The position numbers and the translations under genes were made by a program. From the NCBI GenBank assembly GCA_937923405.1, contig CALDUY010000008.1, forward strand, positions 1 through 64,000: DNA of 64,000 nucleotides, written 5' to 3'. The DNA comes from an uncultured Gemmataceae bacterium. Lineage in GTDB: Bacteria; Planctomycetota; Planctomycetia; Gemmatales; Gemmataceae. The stretch's first letter is position 1. Each line of letters begins with the position of its first letter. A model generated the notes under the pieces. That model was not told the DNA's origin and did not search any database. It saw only the letters and a list, made by a program, of their open reading frames with translations. This document shows positions 1 through 8,620 of this stretch, in pieces.

Positions 1-279
1 TCGCAACTGAGTATCACCTACCTGAACCACATCACCAGGTTTGAGAAGGCAATTGGTGACTTTCTGACCGTTGACAAAAGTGCCGCCTGATCCGCCGTTG
101 CACTTGATCGTCACTTTATCGCCATCAAGAAGCACTTGGGCATGATTACGTGAGACGCGGGGATCGACTAGTTGATACTGGGCTGTAGCACTGCGACCGA
201 TCATTAGGTCGGGGCCAACATTTAGAGTGAAATGGCGGTCCTTGTCCGGACCAGCAATGACGATAAGTTCGAGACTCAC
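1..279 (-). CDS. FHA-domain protein, N-terminal part (cut by the window edge)
   Basis: The visible 93 codons form almost exactly one forkhead-associated domain, a module that binds phosphothreonine peptides and usually links a protein to Ser/Thr kinase signalling. Seen: the GR pair at residues 28-29, SRNH at 43-46, Asn61 and GTFVNG at 66-71, in the order expected for the phosphopeptide-binding loops. I chose the GTG start at 277-279 because an AAAGGAG Shine-Dalgarno lies 9 nt upstream and the FHA fold begins directly after it. The reading frame runs off the left end, so any C-terminal domain (kinase, transporter ATPase, adenylate cyclase and so on) is unknown. The domain call is firm; the role is not known. 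Confidence 0.85.
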   Translation of the reverse strand, partial: MSLELIVIAGPDKDRHFTLNVGPDLMIGRSATAQYQLVDPRVSRNHAQVLLDGDKVTIKCNGGSGGTFVNGQKVTNCLLKPGDVVQVGDTQLR

Positions 280-339
280 TGGGCCAGTCTCCTTTGGTAA
301 GTTGAGGTGAAACGAAGCTACATCATAATCAAAACTTCA

Positions 340-382
340 GGGAGTGCGAATCGAATTTTTGTCTATTCCGCTTCGCACTCCC
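340..382. terminator. Stem-loop between the FHA gene and the PVC dehydrogenase gene
   Basis: An 11-bp perfect inverted repeat (GGGAGTGCGAA at 340-350 and TTCGCACTCCC at 372-382) encloses a loop of about 21 nt. On the minus strand it lies 13 nt after the stop codon of the PVC dehydrogenase and is followed by TGAAGTTTTG. The U-run is short, so it may be a weak terminator or an mRNA-stabilising hairpin. Confidence 0.45.
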
Positions 383-394
383 AGCGCGCAACAA

Positions 395-3385
395 TTAACG
401 CTGTCCCTTCAGTCCAGCTGGTGTTCCAGGAATCCAGCGTGCTTTGGAATCACTGGGGGGGCGATCCAGACATAACAGAGCGAATAAGTCAGCAATCTCC
501 TGAGGTTGGAGCTGTTTCTCGACATCTTCAGGCATCAAGCCGAGTTTGCTCGTCTCTAGGGTCTCGATTTCATCGCGCGGAATCACTTCCTGTTTACCAC
601 CCTGAATCTTCAGCACGACCCGAGTAGGGCTATCTTCGACCAATAGGCCAGTCAATGATCGTCCCTTGGTCGTTTGAACGGTCGTCGCCAAATACCCCTC
701 ACCGATGACCAGATTCGGGTCGAAAACATTGCTCAACAACTGTTCAAAGGAAGCACGCCCATTATTCGTGATATCCGGGCCGACCTCCTCGCCTTCGCCA
801 TGTAGTTTGTGACATTGGGCACACAGTTTCTTGTAGACCGCTTTTCCCCTTTCGGGATCTCCTTTAGTTCGTTCCAACATGCGACGCATCTGACCGACGA
901 GTTGCTCCCGTTCCGGATTGCGTTCCTGTCGGATCGTGCCGTAATGTTTCGTAACCAACTTCACTAACTCGGCATCTTTGCTCGCCAACATACGCCGGGC
1001 TTGATTGACGTTTAACACACTGGCGTTGAGCTTTTTGTCCGCGATTTGTTGCATCAATGTTTTGCTCCAGACTGGTCGTTCAGTGAGCAGTTCAATCGCT
1101 CGACTACGGAGTTCAGGCTCAAAGCGTTCGTACAATCCCAGAATCACTGGAGCAACTGTTGGATCATTCAGTCTCGAAAGTCTGGACAACAATTCCGCCT
1201 TAAACTTCGACGAACGTTCTGAAGTCGCTAAGGTCTTGGCCACGGAATCGATCAGCTGATCTTCGTGCGAGGCAATCAATACCTCGAAGGCCCGAAGTCG
1301 TACCGACTCCGACGAATCGTTCTCAAACATTTCGCGAACCTTCGCTCGGGCGTCAGACTCTCCCAACACCGCGGCGAGGAATGTTGCCGCCTTACCTAAA
1401 GGAGTAGCTGCTGGCCGTTCATTTCGCAGCAGGGGTAACAACTTGTCTCGCAACAGTTCGGCGCGAAGTTCCCTAGTTTCTAACTTGCGTGTCAACAACG
1501 TAAGAATTTGCTCTGCGACATTCAAATCCGAGGACTTCCCCTCACGAACCAATCTATAGAGTTCGACAAGCGTGTCGGGATTTGGTTTTTTCACCGCGAG
1601 AATGCGCTCAATAGCACGCGGCAAAATCTTTCCCAGATTCGGAATGGTTTCACGTTGTTTCAAATGAGCGACAAATTCGGCGGAATGTGTTTCTAGAAGC
1701 GAGTGCAGATTTTGCCAAACAATATGTGGGAGAAGACGATCTTCTCCCGACTGCGCCAACACCTCGATCAGTGTGGCGATCGGTTCTAGAGTCGGCACCT
1801 TACGGGCCGCGATGGCTAGTTGCAGCTGTACATCCGGGGAACGATCCTTCGTCAATTTTCGCAGCAATTCCGTTGTTTCCTGATCTGCTTTGCCGTTATT
1901 GCCGATCGCACGAACCCCCCAAGCTCGGAAGGTTGGATCGTCGTGTCGGAGCAATTGTCGCAAGCTACTTTCGTCCATCTCGCCGGAGCTGATCAGCGCC
2001 CACAGTGCATGGAGCCGAGCTTTTCGAGAGTTATCTGAGTTAAACGCAACTCGCTGAAGTTTGCCGCGCAATTCCGGCGTAGTGCGTTCCGTAAGAAGCC
2101 GCTGTGCCTGGTCGCGATAGTATATATTAGCACTCGACAACCGCTGAATTAGCTCGTCGTCATTCTCTTTCGACAGATCGAAACTCGGCGCACGTGGGGT
2201 TTGCTTGTAGCGGACTCGATAGAGGCGGCCATAGCGGCGATCGATGCCGGCAGGGTCACGATTAGCATCTTGATAGCAGTGGTAGCGATCGTACCAGTCT
2301 AGAATGTAGAGGCAGCCATCCGGACCGACTTTCTGCGAGACCGGCATGAACCACTGATCGTTAGCAGTCATGAAGTCAGGTCGCGGTTTGGCGAAATAAG
2401 TCGAGCCGTCCCTGGTCAACTCATCACTATTGATGCAACCTCCGTGAATGTTGCCCATGTAGAGTTTTTCGCGATATTCGGGCGGGTAGGCATCACTATC
2501 AAACCAGACCAAACCGCAATAAGCGGCTTTCTGGTGCTTGTGACGAACGATCGAACCAATCGGCCAGGTGAACGGCGGATAGGGGCCGCCTTGTCGGTGG
2601 TAATAACCTGTTTCCACCAAGTGCCAGAGATGATCGATCACGCAGGCCGACGCGAAAAAGCTTCCCTCGGCATCGATGGCGAGACCCCAGGGATTGCTCG
2701 TGCCCTCACAAAATAACTCAAACTCATGCGTCTTGGGATGAATGCGGAAAATGGCGCAGGTGAAGATCCATTCCTTGCCGCGATGTTTGACGTGACTATG
2801 GTTGAAAACGCCATTCCAGCCATAAAGCCAACCGTCTGGTCCCCAAGTGAGGGAGTTTGGTAGCTCGTGAGTATCGGTACGTCCAAATCCCGTGACGATG
2901 ACCTGCGGTTTACCAGCGGCCTTGCCGTCGGGACCAATTTTGTAGAAGAGGATGTCCGGCGCGTTCGCTACCCAGACTCCACCGTGTCCGACCGCAATTC
3001 CAGAGGGGATGTTTAGTCCCTCGGCAAACACCGTGACTTTGGACACTTGGCCATCGGGGCCGATCTCCAGACATTTGACTCGGTCGCGTCCTGGGCCAGC
3101 TTCACGACGAGGATATTCAAAACTCTCCGTGACCCAGACGCGGCCTTGTTCATCGAAGCACATCGCCACTGGGTTGACGATGTCTGGCTCGCTGGCAACC
3201 AGTTCAACAGAAAACCCGTCTGGTACGGTCATCTTAGCTAGTGCCTCTTTGGGCGAAAGAGCTGGACCAGGCATCCGATCCTGGCCGTGCGGCACTTGCG
3301 GACGGTTGCGTTGGCCGAAAAGCGTACTGCTGAGTAGACCGACGAACATTAGCAAGAGGATTGATCGGGTCAACTTGCGATGCAT
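395..3385 (-). CDS. PVC-type membrane-bound dehydrogenase with C-terminal c-type heme domain
   Basis: A secreted protein of 996 residues, of the Pirellula/Verrucomicrobium dehydrogenase plus heme-binding family (TIGR02604 and TIGR02603 types). Residues 1-24 are a signal peptide. About 50-430 form a beta-propeller like sugar dehydrogenases, starting VPDGFSVELVASEPDI. About 450-780 hold HEAT-like helical repeats. The C-terminus is a cytochrome c domain with heme motif CAQCH at 855-859. By family analogy it oxidises a sugar or similar substrate in the periplasm and passes electrons to the heme; the substrate is unknown. The start at 3385 is preferred over an ORF opening at 3571 because it begins the signal peptide and has GAGGA just upstream. 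No partner gene is adjacent. Confidence 0.85.
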   Translation of the reverse strand: MHRKLTRSILLLMFVGLLSSTLFGQRNRPQVPHGQDRMPGPALSPKEALAKMTVPDGFSVELVASEPDIVNPVAMCFDEQGRVWVTESFEYPRREAGPGRDRVKCLEIGPDGQVSKVTVFAEGLNIPSGIAVGHGGVWVANAPDILFYKIGPDGKAAGKPQVIVTGFGRTDTHELPNSLTWGPDGWLYGWNGVFNHSHVKHRGKEWIFTCAIFRIHPKTHEFELFCEGTSNPWGLAIDAEGSFFASACVIDHLWHLVETGYYHRQGGPYPPFTWPIGSIVRHKHQKAAYCGLVWFDSDAYPPEYREKLYMGNIHGGCINSDELTRDGSTYFAKPRPDFMTANDQWFMPVSQKVGPDGCLYILDWYDRYHCYQDANRDPAGIDRRYGRLYRVRYKQTPRAPSFDLSKENDDELIQRLSSANIYYRDQAQRLLTERTTPELRGKLQRVAFNSDNSRKARLHALWALISSGEMDESSLRQLLRHDDPTFRAWGVRAIGNNGKADQETTELLRKLTKDRSPDVQLQLAIAARKVPTLEPIATLIEVLAQSGEDRLLPHIVWQNLHSLLETHSAEFVAHLKQRETIPNLGKILPRAIERILAVKKPNPDTLVELYRLVREGKSSDLNVAEQILTLLTRKLETRELRAELLRDKLLPLLRNERPAATPLGKAATFLAAVLGESDARAKVREMFENDSSESVRLRAFEVLIASHEDQLIDSVAKTLATSERSSKFKAELLSRLSRLNDPTVAPVILGLYERFEPELRSRAIELLTERPVWSKTLMQQIADKKLNASVLNVNQARRMLASKDAELVKLVTKHYGTIRQERNPEREQLVGQMRRMLERTKGDPERGKAVYKKLCAQCHKLHGEGEEVGPDITNNGRASFEQLLSNVFDPNLVIGEGYLATTVQTTKGRSLTGLLVEDSPTRVVLKIQGGKQEVIPRDEIETLETSKLGLMPEDVEKQLQPQEIADLFALLCLDRPPSDSKARWIPGTPAGLKGQR

Positions 3386-3632
3386 CGGAAAATCCTCACA
3401 AGCGGCAGGGAAAGCAGAATCTGTTTGTGGTGGGGACAAGTTGTTGCTGATTGTAGCAGCGACCTTAGCGACGGACCAAACGATTTCGCGGCTCCAAGGT
3501 AGGCCAACTCGAATCTTCCCGTAGAGCTGGCCTTTTTTTGCACTGGCAGCTTGCCCCTCGGTTGCGCACAATGAGGGAGAAGTTCGACCCGATTATTTTG
3601 CGCAATCCCCATACACGGGAGGTATTGAGCCG

Positions 3633-4424
3633 ATGTGGGCAGCCCTCGCCTTGACGACCGTAATGAGCGCCGCGCCGGCGCAACTGGAATTGAAAAATGT
3701 TCGCTCGACCTACGGCGTTCTCGGTCAGGAGCGCAAGGACAAGAAGCTCCTACCCGGCGACATGCTCGTCGTCGCTTTTGACATCGAAGGACTAAAGGTC
3801 AAGGAAGATGGCCGAGTTCTCTACTCGATGGGAATCGAGCTGACCAAAAAGGGCAAAGATAAGCCGGAGTTTAAGCGAGAACCTCAGGACCTCGAAGCCG
3901 TCAACACTCTGGGAGGTACGTCACTGCCGGCGTTTGGGATGACCTACATCGGCACGGACGCGGCACCTGGAGAGTACACGTTTACCATCACTGTTCGAGA
4001 TCGTCAAGTTAAAGGATCTGAGAAGGTGCTTAACTATGACTTCGAGGTCGTTCCTACCAAACTCGGTTTTGTCTTGCTGAAACTGACAGCGGGCAACGGG
4101 GATCCTGTGCCGAATATCGCCGTCCCAGGTCAACGCATCTTCGTGCATCACACCCTGGTTGGCTTTGAAGTCGGTAAGGACAAACGACCGAACGTCACCT
4201 TCGAGATGCAAGTGCTGGAAAATGGAAAACCCACCCTCGCCAAGCCTTTCAAAGGTGACATTACCGAGGACGTGGAAAAATCGCCTGGCTTGATGATGTT
4301 TGTTCCGGTTCCCGTGGAACTGAATCGTCCCGGTAAGTTCCAGATTCAGCTGAAGGCTACCGACAACCTCGCCAAGAAGTCGACTGAGCAGTTACTCGAT
4401 TTAACTGTATTGCCTGGTAAATAA
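3633..4424 (+). CDS. Planctomycete secreted protein of unknown function
   Basis: A 263-residue protein with a very short hydrophobic N-terminus (possible signal peptide ending near AAPA) and otherwise beta-rich, soluble sequence. Patterns such as LPGD, DIEGL, YSMGIEL, LGGTSLPAF, GEYT and LNRPGKF match a family I recognise from Gemmata-like genomes but which has no assigned function. The two halves look like tandem immunoglobulin-like sandwiches (residues about 15-140 and 145-260); this is inference from strand patterning only. GGGAGG lies 10 nt before the ATG. It is transcribed divergently from the PVC dehydrogenase. A periplasmic binding or scaffold role is possible but unproven. Confidence 0.7.
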   Translation: MWAALALTTVMSAAPAQLELKNVRSTYGVLGQERKDKKLLPGDMLVVAFDIEGLKVKEDGRVLYSMGIELTKKGKDKPEFKREPQDLEAVNTLGGTSLPAFGMTYIGTDAAPGEYTFTITVRDRQVKGSEKVLNYDFEVVPTKLGFVLLKLTAGNGDPVPNIAVPGQRIFVHHTLVGFEVGKDKRPNVTFEMQVLENGKPTLAKPFKGDITEDVEKSPGLMMFVPVPVELNRPGKFQIQLKATDNLAKKSTEQLLDLTVLPGK

Positions 4425-4451
4425 TCACCCTGCAAGTCTCGCATCACTGCA

Positions 4452-4488
4452 GAGGGCGCTTCCTACAATATCGGCAGGGAGCGCCCTC
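4452..4488 (+). terminator. Strong GC stem-loop after the secreted protein gene
   Basis: A 9-bp perfect stem, GAGGGCGCT (4452-4460) with AGCGCCCTC (4480-4488), can be extended inward by a U-G pair and two C-G pairs. It lies 28 nt after the stop codon at 4424. No U-tract follows, so it could be a hairpin that protects the mRNA end rather than an intrinsic terminator. Confidence 0.4.
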
Positions 4489-4523
4489 GTGGCGTTATCC
4501 CCCATAAATAAGGAGAACCTACC

Positions 4524-5156
4524 GTGACAACCGGTTCCAATGCTGAGTTAATTTCGCGTTTTCGCAAGATGGCGAACGACGATCCTACCAACGAACTAGC
4601 CCACTATCGCCTCGGCGAGTTGTTGATGAAAGAAAATGAATTTCAGGAAGCCATCACTTCGTTTCGACGGGCGCTAGAACTGAGCCCTCAATTTGCCAAG
4701 GTCTACCAATTCCTTGGTCAGTCGTTGCTGGCAAATGGTCAGCGCGATGAAGCGATCCAAGTTTGGAAGAAGGGCTATGCCATCGCCGATGAGCAAGGGG
4801 CATACATCCCACGCGACGAAATGGCCAGGTTGTTAGTAGAGCAGGGGGAGTCGGCTCCTGTGTCGAAACGAGGTAGCGAACCGACGAACTTGGCTGGAGA
4901 CGGCTTCCGCTGCCAACGGCCAACGTGCATGATGGGTAGTCGAGCACGTCGGTTGACTTCCCCACCGTTCAACGATGAACTTGGTGTGCGAATTCAACAG
5001 AATATCTGTGTGGACTGTTGGCAAAGCTGGCTACGAGATTACAGCATCAAGGTCATCAACGAACTCCGTCTCGATCTCAGCGACGAGCGACATCAAAAAC
5101 AGTACGATCAATACATGCTGGAATTTCTCGGATTGGAGGAGCCAGCCGCAGGCTGA
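4524..5156 (+). CDS. TPR protein fused to an Fe(2+)-trafficking (YggX-like) domain
   Basis: A 210-residue cytosolic fusion. Residues 24-91 are two tetratricopeptide repeats (YRLGELLMKENEFQEAITSF, then YQFLGQSLLANGQRDEAIQV). Residues about 129-205 resemble YggX, the small protein that protects Fe-S clusters from oxidation in enterobacteria: Cys130 near the start, DELGVRI, then a helical pair ending in a YMLEFL-type segment like YggX. Extra cysteines at 135, 162 and 165 suggest a four-Cys metal site that classical YggX lacks. The GTG start at 4524 is set by AGGAG 8 nt upstream. The PSP1-family gene follows after 12 nt, so the two are probably co-transcribed. Iron or Fe-S handling is inferred from the domain, not shown. 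Confidence 0.75.
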   Translation: MTTGSNAELISRFRKMANDDPTNELAHYRLGELLMKENEFQEAITSFRRALELSPQFAKVYQFLGQSLLANGQRDEAIQVWKKGYAIADEQGAYIPRDEMARLLVEQGESAPVSKRGSEPTNLAGDGFRCQRPTCMMGSRARRLTSPPFNDELGVRIQQNICVDCWQSWLRDYSIKVINELRLDLSDERHQKQYDQYMLEFLGLEEPAAG

Positions 5157-5168
5157 GCTGCCCCGCTT

Positions 5169-5780
5169 ATGGACAGCTTTGATTATCTTGTGGACTGCTT
5201 CGGATCAGTTGGCCGCTACCGCGCGACTTGCCCACTGACACGCGGGGATCGAGTTGTTGTTCGCCAACAAGATATTCTCTATCTAGCCGAAGTCGTGCGG
5301 CCTGTGACAGATCGACATCACAAGCACTACCCAGAACTGAAAGGTCAACTCTTACGTCAGGCTACCACAGAGGATCTGCTCGTAGCTCAGCGCATGGCGA
5401 ACCGAGCTACAGTGTTACTCCAACGCGCCAATCATCTTGCCATGTCAATCGGATTGCCTGTTGAGCTACTCGACGCGGAAATCAGTCTCGACGGGAAGTC
5501 GGCCTCGTTGGTCTACTTGCACTGGCAAAACTGCGATATTCGCCAGCTAGTTCGTCCTCTATCGCGAGAATTCGATCTGCAACTCCATTTGAACGATTTA
5601 ACTTCTCCAACAGCAAAAAGAGGGTGCAGCGACTGTAGCGGTGGCGGATGTGGCAGCAATGGTTGTGGATCTGGTGGATGTAGCACCAATGGTTGTGCTT
5701 TATCGGTCTCGCGTGAAGAGTTACAGGCTTATTTTGCTGAATTGCGGGTGAAGTATCAGCGACGGATGCCTTTGTTGTGA
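5169..5780 (+). CDS. PSP1/RicT-family protein with a Cys-Gly array
   Basis: A 203-residue protein of the PSP1 C-terminal family, which includes Bacillus RicT (YaaT), part of an Fe-S-carrying complex that helps RNase Y cleave mRNA. Family features seen: a basic helix with RANHLAMSIGLPVELLDAE at 86-104, SLDGK at 106-110 and the LVRPLSREFDLQLHL segment at 127-141. RicT proteins carry a short CGRPLCC-type cysteine cluster here. This one instead has six cysteines at 153, 156, 161, 166, 171 and 176 with regular C-x2-C-x4-C-x4-C-x4-C-x4-C spacing in a Gly/Ser/Asn matrix, which could bind a metal or cluster. The N-terminus fits the family. No clear Shine-Dalgarno, consistent with coupling to the upstream TPR-YggX gene. 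Confidence 0.75.
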   Translation: MDSFDYLVDCFGSVGRYRATCPLTRGDRVVVRQQDILYLAEVVRPVTDRHHKHYPELKGQLLRQATTEDLLVAQRMANRATVLLQRANHLAMSIGLPVELLDAEISLDGKSASLVYLHWQNCDIRQLVRPLSREFDLQLHLNDLTSPTAKRGCSDCSGGGCGSNGCGSGGCSTNGCALSVSREELQAYFAELRVKYQRRMPLL

Positions 5781-5790
5781 AGATCGGCAG

Positions 5791-6498
5791 ATGAATGAGG
5801 ACGAATGGCGCTACTGCCTTGAACCGACTAAAATGCTCGATCTGCTCAAAGAGCGAATCAGCTCACGGAAGTTTCGTTTGATCGCCTGTGCTTGCGTGCG
5901 CTGGATGGAGCCTTTGTTGTTCGATCCGCGTTCACGAAGGGCAATCGAAGTGGCCTTACGCCATGCTGACGGTCAGGCTTCCGATGAGGAGATGCTAGAA
6001 GCCGAATTGGCCGCCTTCGAGGTGAGCCGAGCCGCTGATTTTCGGGATACTATGGCGTTACCCTCGTTGGCGGCCTCTCGCGCTGCGGGTCGGGTGGCCA
6101 ATCTGGATGCGTTCACAGCAGCTCGTGAGGCGATTTATTTCTTTCAGCGAGTCCGCGCCCCTTGGGAATACTCGTCTTTAGGTCAGGTACTTTCTTATGG
6201 CGATCCTAGGGCGATTGCCGTATCAAACTCCATGACCTGCGATTTACTTCGCGAGGTGGCCGGTTACCCCTTTCGCCCCTGGTGCGCGACCACAGACTGG
6301 CGCTGTTGGAACCAAGGCGTTATCATCGAGATTGCTCGGACAATCTACTGCGATGAACGCTTCAAGGAGTTGCCAATCCTGGCCGATGCCTTGGAAGATG
6401 CAGGTTGTCCTAATAGCGAGTGGGTAATTCACCTGCGACAACCAACTGGTCATGTTCGTGGCTGCTGGGTCGTAGACCAAATCCTAGGATTAAATTGA
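5791..6498 (+). CDS. Gemmata-type hypothetical protein
   Basis: A 235-residue soluble protein of a large paralogous family found in Gemmata-like planctomycetes. Recognisable landmarks are an N-terminal W-x-x-C-x-x-P-x-x-M-L-x-x-L segment, RKFRLIACACVRW at 27-39, RSRRAIEVALRHADG at 48-62, and the C-terminal pair LPILADALEDAGC and VRGCWVVDQILG. No catalytic motif is visible and the function is unknown; members often sit near repeat-company (TIGR02996-like) or signalling proteins. It begins 10 nt after the PSP1-like gene, so it may be the last gene of that three-gene unit. Confidence 0.7.
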   Translation: MNEDEWRYCLEPTKMLDLLKERISSRKFRLIACACVRWMEPLLFDPRSRRAIEVALRHADGQASDEEMLEAELAAFEVSRAADFRDTMALPSLAASRAAGRVANLDAFTAAREAIYFFQRVRAPWEYSSLGQVLSYGDPRAIAVSNSMTCDLLREVAGYPFRPWCATTDWRCWNQGVIIEIARTIYCDERFKELPILADALEDAGCPNSEWVIHLRQPTGHVRGCWVVDQILGLN

Positions 6499-6576
6499 TT
6501 CGCACTGTACGCTTGACAAACTCGCTTGCACTTCTCAGGTTAACGACGAAGCCCTAGACGAGTCTGGGAGACCGCC

Positions 6577-7575
6577 TTGAACACTCCTGTAGTGTTGATC
6601 CCTGGTGACGGCATCGGTCCGGAAGTAACCGCAAGCGTATGCGAGGTTCTCGCCGCTGCCGGAGCCAACATCAAATGGATCGAGGCTCACGCTGGTATTC
6701 CCGCTGTGGAGCGGTTTGGAGATCCTTTGCCCAAAGATACTCTCGACCTTATCCGTCGTTACCGCGTTGCCTTAAAAGGTCCATGTACTACACCGGTTGG
6801 CAAAGGATTCCGTTCGATCAACGTTCGGCTGCGAAAGGAACTGGATCTCTATGCCAGTGTACGTCCGGTCTGCTCGCTGCCGGGAATCCCCGTCCCTTAC
6901 TCCGATGTTGATTTGGTGGTTATTCGCGAAAACACAGAAGGGTTGTACTCAGGCCAAGAACATATGGTTGTACCGGGGGTTGTTGAAAGCTTGCGCATCA
7001 TCACTCGTACTGCTGCCGAGCGAATCGTGCGTTATGCCTTCGAGTTGGCCCGTCGCCAGGGCCGCAAACGAGTTACCTTCTGCCACAAAGCCGACGTGTT
7101 GCCGCTCAGCGATGGGCTATTTCTCAAGGTGGCGCGTGAAGTGGCCGACGAGTTTCCCTTCGTCGGGTTCGAGGAAATTCACGTCGATACCTTGTGCATG
7201 CAGCTAGCTCTAGATCCTAGCCGCTATGATGTACTGGTAATGGAGAATTTATTTGGCGATGTACTGAGCGATCTGTGCGCAGGATTAGTCGGTGGGTTAG
7301 GCGTAGTTCCCGGAGCCAACATCGGTAGCCGCTATGCGGTTTTTGAAGCGGTGCATGGCTCCGCTCCTGACATCGCTGGTAAAGGATTGGCCAATCCCAT
7401 CGCTCTGCTGCGATCGGCAGCGCTTCTGTTAGAACACATTGGCCAAACGCGCGTTGCAGCTCGCGTGGAAAGTGCGGTACGCAACACCTTGCAAACCGGC
7501 CAAGGGTTGACACAAGATCTTGGCGGCACCGGCAACACTGCTAGCATCACCGCTGAATTGATTCGCAATCTGTAA
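6577..7575 (+). CDS. NAD-type isocitrate dehydrogenase (isocitrate/isopropylmalate dehydrogenase family), catalytic subunit
   Basis: 332 residues, the length of short NAD-dependent isocitrate dehydrogenases. The enzyme oxidatively decarboxylates isocitrate to 2-oxoglutarate. Seen: GDGIGPEV at 10-17, Ser80 and Asn82 in SINVRLR (the isocitrate-type substrate loop, not the isopropylmalate type), Arg86 and Arg96, Tyr124 in ENTEGLY, catalytic Lys171, acid ligands Asp204, Asp228 and Asp232, and the nucleotide loop HGSAPDIAGKG at 260-270. All key residues are present. The start is TTG at 6577, fixed by GGGAG 6 nt upstream and by the conserved N-terminal strand. A degenerate paralogue follows 22 nt downstream. 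Homoisocitrate or a related beta-decarboxylating substrate cannot be excluded. Confidence 0.85.
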   Translation: MNTPVVLIPGDGIGPEVTASVCEVLAAAGANIKWIEAHAGIPAVERFGDPLPKDTLDLIRRYRVALKGPCTTPVGKGFRSINVRLRKELDLYASVRPVCSLPGIPVPYSDVDLVVIRENTEGLYSGQEHMVVPGVVESLRIITRTAAERIVRYAFELARRQGRKRVTFCHKADVLPLSDGLFLKVAREVADEFPFVGFEEIHVDTLCMQLALDPSRYDVLVMENLFGDVLSDLCAGLVGGLGVVPGANIGSRYAVFEAVHGSAPDIAGKGLANPIALLRSAALLLEHIGQTRVAARVESAVRNTLQTGQGLTQDLGGTGNTASITAELIRNL

Positions 7576-7597
7576 AACAACCAGGGGAATCGATCAT

Positions 7598-8620
7598 ATG
7601 AGTCTCCAGGTGACTTTAATCCAGGGTGGTGGTGCGGGGTTCGATCAGGTTCCCGCAGTTCAGCGCATTCTCGATGCCGTTGGTGTGCCCATCGAGTGGG
7701 ATGAACATTTTGCCGGTTGGGCCGCTCTTCAGAAAGGCTCTCGTCATCCGTTGCCCAAAGAAATGCTGGACTCCATCCGAACGCGAAAGATCGCTCTGAA
7801 GACAAAACTTCTCCCCGCTCCTGGGGAAGAGGTGACTGTATCGCGAAACTATAACGTGCTGCTTCGACGAGAACTCGGCTTATTTGCCACGGTTCGTCCT
7901 CTTAAAAACTTGCCGGGTCTGCCCGCTCGCTTTACGGCAGTGGACATGATCGTCATACGAGAAATCACCGAGGATCTCTACGCCGCCATCGAGCACGAGA
8001 TCGTCCCTGGGGTAGTCCAGTCGATTAAAGTAGTCACTCAGTCGGCCAGTGAACGTTTTCTGCGTTTTGCTTTTGAATACGCTCGTCAAAAAGGACGTAA
8101 ATCGATCGCTTGTGTTCACAAAGCTAACATTTTGAAACTGGCCGACGGTTTGTTTTTGGAAGCGTTTCGGAACATCGCCAAGGCTTTCCCAAAGTTACAG
8201 ACCCGCGAACTGATCGTCGACAACACCTGCATGCAGATGGTATCAAGGCCGCATCAGTTCGATGTACTCGTCATGGGCAATCTTTACGGCGATTTGGTAA
8301 GCGATCTGGCCGCTGGCATCGTCGGTGGTGTTAGTGCCACGCATGGAATCAATGTTGGCGACGAGTTGCATGTCTATGAGTGCTTCCACGGCGGCATTCC
8401 CCCCGCCATTCCCGAGGGGCAGGCAAACCCTCTTCCCTTACTTCTTCCTGCGTTGGACATGTTACAAGCTCACGGTTACTCTGATCAGGCTGAACGCATC
8501 CTCAATGCAGTAGGGCAGGTACTAATCAGCCGCCAATCGTTAACCCCAGATCTAGGCGGTCAGGCCACCACAGTGCAGATGACCGACGCTATTCTCGCGA
8601 GACTTTTGAATGGTCGATAG
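7598..8620 (+). CDS. Degenerate isocitrate dehydrogenase paralogue, possible regulatory subunit
   Basis: 340 residues, clearly homologous to the preceding gene along its length. It keeps Lys175, Asp208, Asp232 and Asp236 and the RELGLFATVRP strand. It has lost other key features: GDGIGPEV has become GGGAGFDQV, the substrate-loop Ser is Asn84, ENTEG is EITED, and the NAD loop HGSAPDIAGKG is HGGIPPAIPEGQ. Loss of the nucleotide loop with retention of the fold parallels the beta and gamma subunits of eukaryotic IDH3 and yeast Idh1, which pair with a catalytic subunit. ATG at 7598 has AGGGG 10 nt upstream. Its last 11 nt overlap the start of the aminopeptidase gene. The subunit role is inference; neofunctionalisation is the alternative. 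Confidence 0.75.
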   Translation: MSLQVTLIQGGGAGFDQVPAVQRILDAVGVPIEWDEHFAGWAALQKGSRHPLPKEMLDSIRTRKIALKTKLLPAPGEEVTVSRNYNVLLRRELGLFATVRPLKNLPGLPARFTAVDMIVIREITEDLYAAIEHEIVPGVVQSIKVVTQSASERFLRFAFEYARQKGRKSIACVHKANILKLADGLFLEAFRNIAKAFPKLQTRELIVDNTCMQMVSRPHQFDVLVMGNLYGDLVSDLAAGIVGGVSATHGINVGDELHVYECFHGGIPPAIPEGQANPLPLLLPALDMLQAHGYSDQAERILNAVGQVLISRQSLTPDLGGQATTVQMTDAILARLLNGR

